This document shows, one piece after another, positions 37,401 through 45,600 of a stretch of 64,000 nt of DNA; position 1 is the stretch's first letter; every line of letters starts with the position of its first letter. The stretch lies in contig NC_068366.1 of NCBI RefSeq assembly GCF_020536995.1, positions 33,842,111 through 33,906,110 of the forward strand, in the 5' to 3' direction. Under the pieces are notes generated by a model. It saw nothing but the letters and a program-made list of their open reading frames with translations, was not told the DNA's origin and did not search any database. Source of the stretch: Dreissena polymorpha. Lineage: Eukaryota; Mollusca; Bivalvia; Myida; Dreissenidae. Position numbers and translations under genes: made by a program.

Positions 37401-39436
37401 ACCCTAAAAATAACATTGGAACCATTAGAAATGCAAACATTCAAAACTTGCATTTTCAAAGAAAGTCAACTCATATGAAAAATGATTACAAAGTAGCTCC
37501 AGCCCAGTCTGATAAGGAGCTATGCTATCCGTTAATGAGGCCACAAATTTGTGCTGACCGCGTAGTTACTGACCAGAATTGGCAAATGCGCCTGAGTAAT
37601 GTCAGTGTATGCGCCTGAGTAATGTCAGTGTAAAGTGACAGAACTACATGGTCAACTTTCCAGTTTTCCTAGCATTAAACGTTGTTCAGCATAATAAACA
37701 TTAACACCACTTGAATTATAACATATTATGCATTTGACTTAAACATACAGGTAGCCTACATTTTATTAAATGACAAGGTCGTAGGTAATGGGGAGGCAGG
37801 CCATCTCCAAAATATTTCAGCTAGTCATCGTTATATAAATAAAACGTTAAGTAAAATCCCCAACAATCGCCGCCCCAAAACCAGTATTTTGTAATCACAC
37901 GCCGTCAGTGCAAAAGCCAAGTGTCCCCTGTCCGTCTGCTCCGAGGTTGCTAATATTGATGTGTCAATATCCCTTGTTAGGTGTCATAAACCAGGGGCCC
38001 GGTAAACGTCACTGCGTTAATTGTTTTATTGTTCTTTTCCGTGATTGCACCGTCGGTGTTTTGATTAAGGACAGGCTATTCTTTTAATTTTAATTGATCG
38101 CTTTAATTCAAATGTAACTGCCACTCAAAACAATTTTGACTAAATATACGGTGTTACGCGTGAAAAACATTAATTTGATTGAAAATATTTTTGTATTGTA
38201 TTGGTTGATGTGTGACTTTAATGTTATTATTTCTCATATCACTTGTTAAACTCCATCATTAAAATACATAAACATTTACTTTATTTTATGTTTTAATAAG
38301 CACGAGTTTTTGGAAAGAAAAAAATAACTGTTGAAATTTCTAGGTTGTGGTCTGCGGCATTGAACAAACTGATTTCACGACGCACTGAGAGTGCAGGCTT
38401 TTTCCGCTCAATTTTGGGAAAACGCCACACTGGAATTTTGGGAATTTCGCGTCGTGAAAACCCCCATTTTGGGAAAAAAATTAACCGCAAAATTGGCTCA
38501 ATTGGGAAAAATTATCGCATGTAAATAGTGTTTCTTATATTTCAAAGAAGCCGTTAACTGGTAAATAACGACTATTTAGATATCTTATTATTAAAATTTT
38601 ACAAAATATTATGAACATGTGTCATAAGTGCAGGTTTTTTAATCCAAATTTGGGGAAAAGGCTTGGCCTTTTTTGAGGTGAAAAAAATCGCGCGAAGCGC
38701 CGGATTTTGAGGAGAATAAGGAAAGTCTTAAATAATCATTAACATATTTTACAGTTTTTAAAACAAATTCAAGGCAACAGATAATTTTATTATGCAATAC
38801 TTTCTATTTTCTACACTGGATCAGGTCAACTTATATATTTTAAGGGTAAAAAAAAAAAAAAAAAAAAAAATTTTTTTTTTTTTTTTTTTTTTGGAATTGG
38901 GAATTTTTTTTTTTAATTGGGAAAAAAACAACCAGATTTGCATTTGGGAATGGGGCCGAATTTCGGACCCGTGGCATAGGGTGGAAAAAGCCTGGAGTGA
39001 GAAAAAAATTGAGCATTTATATAAACATGAAAGTTCCCCCTAAACGCACCATAATAATTGTAATTGTAAAAATGTTCGGAACCACGGGAGAGGACAACCC
39101 TCTCAAACGAACCCCTTTATGTTTCAAGTACAGAAACTGGACCGCCTCCCCAATGTTTGTAGGTTATCTACGCCCCTGAATGACAGTCATTTATTGTTCG
39201 TAGATTTTTTGGTTTTCTGTTAATTTTTCAATGAAAATGAGCACTCTTTAACATCATACAACTTTATGCAAAATAACTTGGTCTACACAAGACAGTTAAA
39301 ACACTTTGTAAGGAGACCCAACAACTGTTTCATTTCATCCCAGGCTCAGACAAAATGATCGCTGATAATTGTCAATAATTTACAGGCTACTTACCTGTTG
39401 AAACCCGTCCCTAGCGGTAGGGTGAACATCCGACAT
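24598..39436 (-). CDS. Class I SAM-dependent methyltransferase (Methyltransf_11 type), 7 exons, complete
   Basis: Exons in transcript order: 39436-39395, 37403-37316, 36341-36265, 34589-34464, 29366-29276, 28203-28019, 24777-24598 (TAG). All have AG/GT borders and phases that join into 262 residues. The start [14 protein letters not shown] is the only good upstream ATG exon in phase. SAM-binding motif I is [12 protein letters not shown] (about residues 48-59), the acidic end of strand 2 is YLATDPS, and motif IV is CAQCFHWFA followed by VLVPGGR. The C-terminal part ([12 protein letters not shown] to EFYCVEKC) fits small-molecule methyltransferases of the yeast Crg1/Tmt1 and Dictyostelium DDB_G0268948 group. 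That implies cytosolic methylation of an unidentified small substrate. It is divergent from MPC2. Its introns are packed with transposon-derived repeats. Substrate is unknown; the fold call is firm. Confidence 0.9.
24805..25450 (+). repeat. H repeat split by a younger insertion
   Basis: The first half runs from CTCGTTCTGAGAAAACTGGG to TCTCTTCT, the second from AAGGGAAAATAAAGTC to CACAGAGCATGG. The two halves are consecutive parts of one H copy, separated by the element at 24943-25303. It lies just upstream (in the gene's direction) of the last methyltransferase exon. Confidence 0.85.
24943..25303. mobile_element. MITE with CAGGGTTCCCAGC ends inserted in an H repeat
   Basis: 361 bp. Left end CAGGGTTCCCAGC, right end GCTGGGAACCCTG, a perfect 13-bp inverted repeat. 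CTTCTA directly flanks it on both sides (24937-24942, 25304-25309), a 6-bp target-site duplication. The interior is rich in TTCCCTGA/TTTTCCC blocks. CAGGG tips recall hAT elements, but hAT usually makes 8-bp duplications, so the superfamily is open. Confidence 0.85.
25575..25890 (-). mobile_element. D element (AACCCGAGGTATTGTCATAG type)
   Basis: Read on the minus strand it begins GCTGTTTTAGGAGAAAACCC and GAGGTATTGTCATAGCCAGC, passes a GTCACTAGGTCAAAGGTCAAGG block, and ends near GCACCCGTTATGC. It matches the element at 45965-46850, where another repeat is inserted in the middle. Confidence 0.75.
26517..27556 (+). mobile_element. Hairpin-ended element with 145-bp tandem core (F element, copy 1)
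   Basis: Starts with a doubled AAAACAAGGGCTGTTTGT, then GCATGCCCCCCATATGGG. The core is about six 145-bp units (matching points 26761, 26906, 27051, 27196, 27341), each with TGACCTTGACCTTTGACC and CCGGAAACCATTTTACTATT. A GGACGGACCGACAGACCGAC linker leads to a terminal hairpin CCCCTCTTCTTCGAAGGGG followed by GGCATAA. This plan resembles Helentron-associated (pearl/CvA-like) elements. Confidence 0.8.
27652..27885 (+). mobile_element. TTAA-flanked MITE, family 3, in methyltransferase intron 6
   Basis: TTAA (27648-27651), then CCCTTTTCCACTTAGAAGC, ending CAAGTGGTAAAGGG before TGAA. The internal palindrome is GCATAAAACCAGAACAG against CTGTTCAGGTTTTATGC. It lies 134 bp from exon 6 of the methyltransferase, in the intron towards the last exon. 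Confidence 0.85.
28527..28719 (+). mobile_element. Short hairpin-ended element (P1), in methyltransferase intron 5
   Basis: Starts near GTGTGTTTGTCAGAAACACT with ATGTCCCCTTC, includes TGACCTTGAAGGATGACC, and ends in the hairpin TGTCCCCCAC / GTGGGGGACA (28685-28711) plus TAAAAA. No tandem core. Relatives are at 34853 and 51801. Confidence 0.8.
28785..28990 (+). repeat. J repeat copy in methyltransferase intron 5
   Basis: Begins ATGTGGGTCTTATTCCGTATG and CAGCCAGTATAGCTC, ends GGTCTGGAGCTACGCTGGC and ACCATATTTGCCCA. Same layout as the copies at 17349 and 18190. Confidence 0.65.
29064..29255 (+). repeat. H repeat next to methyltransferase exon 5
   Basis: Runs from CTCATTCTGAGAATACTG through CCAGATTAGCCTGCG and CAGGCTAATCAGGAACGAC to CCCTGTTTTCCCAAAGC. 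It ends about 20 bp beyond the exon's 5' splice site (29275). Confidence 0.75.
29501..31107 (-). mobile_element. G element array (about 165-bp units) with a second G element nested inside
   Basis: Units carry GTGACTTCTAGAGTGTTCAC (about 30373, 30541, 30706, 30871), GCCCCGCCCACTGGYGGCC and TCATGATGATTGG; spacing 165-168 bp. The array closes with the hairpin GCTCACCTGAGCAATCAGGTGAGC near 31081-31106. A separate element starting AACAAGAGGGCCAAGATGGCCC and ending AATCAGGTGAGCTA occupies about 29655-30112 and interrupts one unit. Strand was set arbitrarily, since the orientation of the family is uncertain. Confidence 0.75.
31110..31935 (+). mobile_element. K element: hairpin-ended, four 165-bp units
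   Basis: Starts ACAAGAGCTGTCACCATAGG and ATATGCCCCC. Tandem units have GACCCTAAGTTCAAGG at 31213, 31378, 31543 and 31708, exactly 165 bp apart. The end is an ACGGACAGACAGACAGACGG linker and the hairpin CCCCCTTTTCTTCGAAAGGGGG plus CATAA. It lies directly against the preceding G array. Confidence 0.85.
32090..32912 (-). mobile_element. G element, second copy and adjoining fragment
   Basis: Same units as 29501-31107 (GTGACTTCTAGAGTGTTGAC, GCCCACTGGCGGCCATG) and the same closing hairpin AGCTCACCTGAGCAATCAGG near 32729-32753. A further degraded unit (ACCAAGTTTCATGAAGATTGGG) continues to about 32912. Confidence 0.7.
33175..33430 (+). repeat. H repeat, nearly full length
   Basis: GGGCTTAATGCAAGTGCG, CAGATAGCCTCTGATG, then TTGATTAGCCTGTGCAGAC with its complement and GCATGAAGACCCTTTTCCC. 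Lies in methyltransferase intron 4. Confidence 0.8.
33455..34447 (+). mobile_element. M element: about five 153-bp units ending in an (AT)n hairpin
   Basis: Begins near GATGCTCCCCAATGATGCC. Units contain CAGTGACCTTGACCCCAGTG and GGTAGAGGTCCATG..GGTACCTACATGCC, spaced 152-164 bp. The terminal hairpin has arms ATGCTCCCC and GGGGAGCAT, separated here by a long AT run. The other hairpin-ended families carry only a short loop at this place. Confidence 0.8.
34338..34447. repeat. 110-bp perfect palindrome with (AT)46 core
   Basis: ATGCTCCCC (34338-34346), 46 AT dinucleotides (34347-34438), then GGGGAGCAT (34439-34447). The whole tract can fold into one hairpin. It starts 16 nt inside the methyltransferase intron from the exon 4 donor at 34463. 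Confidence 0.95.
34853..35202 (+). mobile_element. Hairpin-ended element (P2)
   Basis: Starts ACAAGAGATGTGTTTGTCAG with AACACAATGCCTCC, contains TGACCTTGAAGGATGACC, and ends with an ACGGAGAGACGGACGAACGG linker, the short hairpin CCCTCCTTCGGGGG and AATAAAAA. Related to P1 and P3. Confidence 0.75.
35208..35888 (+). mobile_element. L element: hairpin-ended with 158-bp tandem units
   Basis: Starts CAACAAGAGCTTGTCACAGT. Units contain GGGAGATAATTCAAAAAC, spaced exactly 158 bp (35371, 35529, 35687), plus TTATGCTCCGGACAAA. Ends CGGACGGACAGACGGACAGG, hairpin CCCCTCCGA..TCGGCGGGG and ATAAAAA. Confidence 0.85.
36021..36251 (+). repeat. H repeat abutting methyltransferase exon 3 (donor side)
   Basis: From ATGAAAACTGGGCTTAATC to TAAGCCCAGGTTTTCC, full length. 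Its end is about 13 bp from the exon 3 donor (36264), so nearly all of this splice-site flank is repeat. Confidence 0.8.
36372..36560 (+). repeat. H repeat abutting methyltransferase exon 3 (acceptor side)
   Basis: Diverged copy: GGGAAAACCAGCCTTAAAG, TTTTTTCGTTTAAAGGC, CATCCCTGATCTTCCTGTGCC. Together with the copy at 36021 it brackets the 77-bp exon 3. Confidence 0.6.
37404..39394 (-). other. Methyltransferase intron 1
   Basis: Holds a diverged J repeat (about 37495-37620), two stretches rich in TTTTGGGAAAA and AATTGGGAA (38340-38520, 38640-38960), and an A23/T22 palindrome. The TTTTGGGAAAA stretch lies in both orientations and may be a degraded dispersed repeat. No other gene is supported. 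Confidence 0.55.
38848..38892. repeat. A23-T22 palindrome
   Basis: Uninterrupted run of 23 A followed directly by 22 T. It can form a perfect hairpin with no loop sequence. It sits at the edge of the GGGAA-rich stretch and could be two fused poly(A) tails in opposite orientation or slippage at a poly(A). Confidence 0.9.
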
Positions 39437-39668
39437 TTAAAAAATACTTAAAGCGTGAACAATATTTCACAATTTTATTTAGAAAAGATAAAGCTGGTAA
39501 CTAAAGTATTATGCTATCTCATATCATATATGACGGGTGTTCCTTATTTTGACTTTCACTTTCAGTTGACAGTGTCCCGCACAAATGCAGCGGTGATATA
39601 GTAAAATTTCCAACGTCGTAAAATACATTTGACGTCCTCTAAAACAACAATAACAACTTCAAATAGAA
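39437..39668. promoter_or_regulatory. Shared promoter region of methyltransferase and MPC2
   Basis: 232 bp separate the two divergent ATGs. The interval is free of recognisable transposon sequence, unlike the flanking introns. It has a CRE-like TGACGTC at 39630-39636, a second ACGTC at 39612, and AT-rich stretches nearer the methyltransferase. No clear TATA box could be assigned to either gene. Confidence 0.7.
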
Positions 39669-42600
39669 ATGGCTGCAGCGTATAGAGCAGTGATTAAATA
39701 CGCTGACAGATTTGTTCCTGCGCGTCTTCAGCCAGTATGGAACCATCCGGCAGGTATTCTATTTGCGATTGTTGGCCTTGATATGGTAATACCAGGGCAT
39801 TTTTACCTGATAATGTAACGATTCGCCCCTTAAACGTTCGCCCCGGGCCTAGTTGCAATAATTCAACTCTCAGCTTAGGCTGAGAGTTGCAATGCGCTCT
39901 CTCTTGTCCATGGGTGCAAAATGTTATCAACAATTCATACACTATTGAAGTTTTAATACACTGTCTTTGTAAATGTATATAGTTGAAGAGTTCACAATGT
40001 CATCACTAAGTTTGTTCGAGTCAATAACAGTTTTAACAAAAATTGAATTTTTATAGATGACAATGTTTGCTGAAATAGTTTTAAATCACTTGTAATTATT
40101 GTTCACTAGGTTACACACTATTATTTGCTGTATATAATACTCATTTTTCTTAACCCTTATGGTATATTTAGGCCTTAGTGGCTAAAGGTAGCGTTCAAAG
40201 GAAATGTCTGGTATGTGCCCTTTCACCACCTTATACAAAAGCGTCAACCTGTGGGCACGATGTCTGTCTAGGAGTGGGGGGAATTTAAACTTGTAACAAT
40301 TCTGTGACACGACCAGGTTCTCAGGTACAAAAATAGCATATTCTAGCTTTGAACAGACATGCACTAGGTAGGCATTTTCAGCAGTCTGAAGGGCAGTGAC
40401 CAAGGTTTCTTCTCAGGAAACCAAGAGTATAGTTAGCTTCCTTTGTTATATTGGTGATGTAGGTTTTCCATTCCTTGTCTTCTGACAAAGTAATACCAAT
40501 GTAGGTTTTTTTTTTACTCTTTTTGATTTCTTTGTTAATATTATAGAAGAAGCTAGATTTGTGTTTGGAATTAAAAAGATAACATTGTTTTGCCTTGAAT
40601 TCAATCCCCATTCGTTGGCCCACTTCTGAAGGTTGTCTTTTTCATTCTGTTGAATTTTATGATCTTTTAAATGAGTTTATAGGTCTGTAAAGAAGACAGT
40701 CATCTGCAAAAAGTTGGATCTGTGGCTTCACCCTCTCTGACATGTCTTTTATATGGCACTTATAATTATGAGGAACTCGGGAGCCCACTGGTACTTGATG
40801 TGATTTCTCCCCGTCATCAACCACATACATTTCTCGGCGGGTGAGAAAGTTTGAGATCCAGGAGAGGTTACCTCGTATTCCATAGTTCTTGAGTTTCAGT
40901 AGCAAGCGTCAGTGTGGGACCTATCCGAAGGCCTTACTGAAGTCCAGGATGATGTTATATTGAGTTTAGAAGATTGTTGGTTGTTACTACTAGTTTAGTT
41001 TCACAGGAATATCCAGAGCAATTTTGTTAGGTGAGAACTCGACTTGTTTGTTAAGATGGTTTAGGATGTGATGGCGGATGATGTGCTTGAGAAGTTTGGA
41101 GATTACACTGGTAAGGAAGCAAGGGCGGATATTTCCCGCTGTGTGACGGTCTCCCTTCTTGTAAACTGGTGTTATGTTGGAATCTCTTCTATCTCCCAAT
41201 AGTTCTCCAGTGTGCATTGATTGATGGAAGATAGAGGTAATAGCTGGGGCTAGTTCCGTGCACAGGCCTGGAGTACTTTGTTGGGTCAGGACTTACAGCA
41301 TTGTTGACCTTAAGGTTCTTTAGAAGTTTGTGTTCGCCTTTTTGACCGATCACAAGTGTAGAGATGTTTGCTGTAACTTTGCTTGAGACTGGTGTCTGTT
41401 GTGAGCCATATAGTTTGTCAATTTTTTTTGATGTTTTAGCTTTTTTTTATAGAGGCATGCTTTCTTCTTAATTACTGAATTTTTATTTTCTTGTGATCCA
41501 TGGTGATGAGCTTTTAGTTGATTTCATTTTTAAAGGGATGTTTGTGTTGATGGCAGCAGTTACATCTGATTTGGAAGAATCCCAAAGTTCATGGACTGAT
41601 GAGTTGTCAAACATGGTAATGTTATTTCCACAGCTAAAACCTTTAAGAGATCCCAGTTGACTTTGGAAAACAGGTAACAACGTCTGGGCGACTTCTGTGT
41701 GTTGGACGGTTTAGTGTCTGAGTAAAGAACGACTATGTTATGGTCTGAGATCCCAGGAGCATTAGATGTGGATTTGATGAGAGAAATGTTTGTATTGAAA
41801 ATAATATCCAGGCGGGGTTTTTCCCTGGTGGTTTGTAGTGGACTAGTGTAATATTAAAGTCAGCCAATAAGTCAAGGAGGGCTTGTTGGACTTCTATTTC
41901 TGAGCACTTTTCCTCACAGCTTGGTTCTCCCTTTCAATGTCAAGGCTATTGAAGTCCACCGCAACGACCATTTGGCAGATATGGTTGAGTGAAGCCAGTT
42001 CAAGCGATTTAAGAAGTTCCTGATGGTCAGACATGTGTCTATGTGGCATATAGAAAAAGAGTAAAATGTATCAATATGTATATACATGTACTTGTATCAT
42101 ACTGGTCGTGTACGTAATTCAGGCCACTTTTGGGACTATTTTAACAAAATCTTTTGTTTAAGCCAACTGGTTGAAACTAAACTTCACATATATAATCCTG
42201 GGTTCAAAACTCACCTAGCATGAAAATTTCAATAGAATTAGATCAGTGTATGTTACTTTTATGAAAAGAAATTAATGACATATAAAGTATCAATTTTCAT
42301 AGGACAATTGTACCTAAAAAATCGGCCACTTTTCAGTTTAATCTGCAGGTACAATTACAAAGCAATATCTTTAGACAAATGTCCTCATTTTAAGAGTTTG
42401 AATAAAGGTTTACACAAACAAGATTTTTGACTTGAAACTTCAAATATATGCGACATTATTATACCAGATACTCCCCCTACCAATTTTAATCAATATAAAC
42501 AGGCACTGTTAATGGGGAACTACAAATTCATAAAAAAAATTTTTTTATAATATAGCTAAGAAAGTAAAAACATTTTGTTTAAAAAGTTGACTTGAGTGTT

Positions 42601-45600
42601 GATTTTTAGTAAACGCTTTTGCTTAATTTTACAACATTATAACCTATTAATATTCTAATCAAGGGAGGTAATTTATATATTAAAAGTTTATATTTAGGTC
42701 CTGATTTTTATGATTTTAATGTATGTTTTTATACAATTTATTGAAAAGACCTTAATTAGAGTTTATCATATAGAAATAATAATAATAATTTTATAAAATA
42801 TATTTGTTTCTTATAAGAATATAATTTTCGCAATGGATGATGACGTTACTTTTGCCATGTGAGAAATATTTCGTGTTATTTTTGAGACATTTTAATGCAA
42901 ACGTTTACAATGGTATGCTTCATTAATTTGCAAAATATTGAGAATAGGGTTGGTTTTCAAGTTGATTGTTCTAAAAATGATCAAAATATGTGTGTTTAGA
43001 TCATGAAAATGATTAAACACAGGTGGCCGATTTTTTACGTACAGGCCGGAATTATGTACACGACCAGTATGAATGTAATTTTGTGCATGTGTTTCTAAGG
43101 AAAAATGAGTTTTCAATAAATAAAAATTGTTCAACTTCTAGTTATTTTTATGCTTACCCCAAAATTTATTTTGGGGGGAGCATATAGTCGCCGCTTCGTC
43201 TGTCCGTCTGTGCGTCCGTGTGTCTGTCCGTGCACAATTTTTGTCAGGGCTATTTCTCAGCAACTAATGACCGGAATTCAATCAAACTTTATGGGAAGCT
43301 TCACTACCAAGAGGAGATGTGCATCTTATCAGCTGGTTCTGGTCGGATGATTTTTCACAGAGTTATGGCCCCTCGAAATTTTCCATTGTACATTTAGTGC
43401 AATTCTTGTCCGAGCTATTTCTCAGCAACTTACCACTGGAATTCAATGAAACTTTATGGGAAGCTTCACTACCAACAGGAGATGTGCATATTATCAGCCG
43501 GTTATGGTCGGATGATTTTTCACAGAGTTATGGCCCTTTGAAATTTTCTATAAACTGTACATATAGTGCAATTCTTGTCCGGGCTTTTTCTCCCCAGCTA
43601 CAGACTGGACTTCAATGAAGCTTTATGGGAAGCTTAACTACCTTGAGGAGATGTGCATGTTATAAATGGGTTTTGGTTAGATGATTTATTTAGAGAGTTA
43701 TGGCCCTTTGAAATTTTTAAGTTGCTAAACCATCCATCGTGTTATTTTGTCCAAAGTTATGCCCCTCAAGACGTTTCCTTTTATCTGAATATATAGTGCA
43801 CTATTGTGACAAAAAAAAACTTTGGGGAGCATCACCTGTCTCCGACGGTTTCTTGTTTTAATTAGTTTTTAGTTCAAATTAAGTTTTGAAATTTTTATTT
43901 TGCAGGACCTAAAACAATCTTCTTTTGGGCACCTTCAATGAAATGGGTATGTGATTTGTGACTTCATTGTATCACATCGTAACATTTTCATGTGAATACA
44001 ATTTTTTTACTTACATGTAATAGTTATCCATTCAATAACTATATATATATATATACAATTTCAACACAATTTCATATACATAACTACTGGTTTTTGGAAA
44101 TTAATATGTGTTGTGCAAGTTCAATACCTGCAGGGATGTTAACTTTACTTGTATATTGACAAGTGGAGTGCACATTTAACTTGTCCACTGTGAACAAACA
44201 ATTGCAAACAATTAAGTCCAAATAAATATAGAGAGTACATTCCCCATAATGATCTTTCATTAACTAGATACAAAAGTTATTCAAATCTGTATGTATAAGT
44301 TTATTGAATGTTAACAAACTTAATTTTTTTAAATAATTTTCAATCCTGAATTGACAAGTAGGTAGGACAACAGTAAATTACTGACAAGTAGCGTGTAGGA
44401 TTTCCTCACTTCTGGTAATTGACAACTGTTTCACTGTTTTTAGTGCCTCGTCATAGCTGGTATTGGTGATCTATCCAGGCCGGCTGAGAAGCTGTCCACA
44501 TTTCAGTCTTCTGCACTTGCTTGTACAGGTAATTTCTTTAAATGCCCCATTTACTTTTTGTAAAATATGTTTGTGAAGTTTCACAGGGATCACTATGGAA
44601 CCCAGGTTTAGTGCCCACTTCGGCGCATGTTAGTTTGGTTGTCGGTCAAACAACAGGGTGAGTTTTCTTCAATAATTCTAGTTTCCCTTCACAGTGCCAG
44701 ACCGCATCAAAATGAGCCAGGTTCTTGGAAACTGGGGCTTAATTCATGTCCAAGGGAGGACACTTTCCTCTTGTATGGCTTTTTTTTCGTGGTGTTTTAC
44801 CGCAAGAAGAAAACATTAATGGGGACAATCTGTTTGCTTTTGGCAAAACACTTAATAAAATACAAGTACCATTTATCTACATTTTAATGAAGAAGCTTTT
44901 GTCTCCTCAGCCTTGTAGAGACAATTTTTAACTGTTAGCAAAATTTGCATTCAAAGATTGACTACTATTTATTTCATTTACACATAAATATAATTCATAC
45001 TTACAGAAACCTATGGAGGAGTGTCAAATATATGGTCCTATAAGAAGAGAATTTTGTTAGGCAGTTGGACCATCTGTCAGACATGCATGTGTGCTCCATG
45101 TAAACTTTACAAAACAAATGTGTTCGAAGTGACTTACTGTTGCCAAATGTTTGTCAGATAAGTTAATGTTAAGTACCGGGTATGTATCAAATTGGTCTGA
45201 TTGTCCATCTGTTTTTTCTGAGTTAAAAATAACATTTGATTCTCGCTCTGGGTAAAATAGGGCTTAATTCATGTGCATAAAGTGTCGTCCCAGATTAGCC
45301 TGTGCAGTAGGCACAGGCTTATCATGGACAACATTCTCCGTCAAACCTGAATTTTCACTAAGAAGAGAATAACTCTATATAAAAAATATCATAAAATGGA
45401 AAGTGTCATCCCTGGTTAGCATGTGAGGACTTCACAGGCTAATCCGGAGTAACTTTTTCACACATGCATTTAGCCCAGTTTTCGCAGAATGAGACTCAAT
45501 TATTTTTATTAATTAAATGTTAACAAGTGTGTTTTTAATAATATGTTGCCTCTTTTTGATTCCAGGTCTGATTTGGTCCCGCTACTCTGTGGTGATTATT

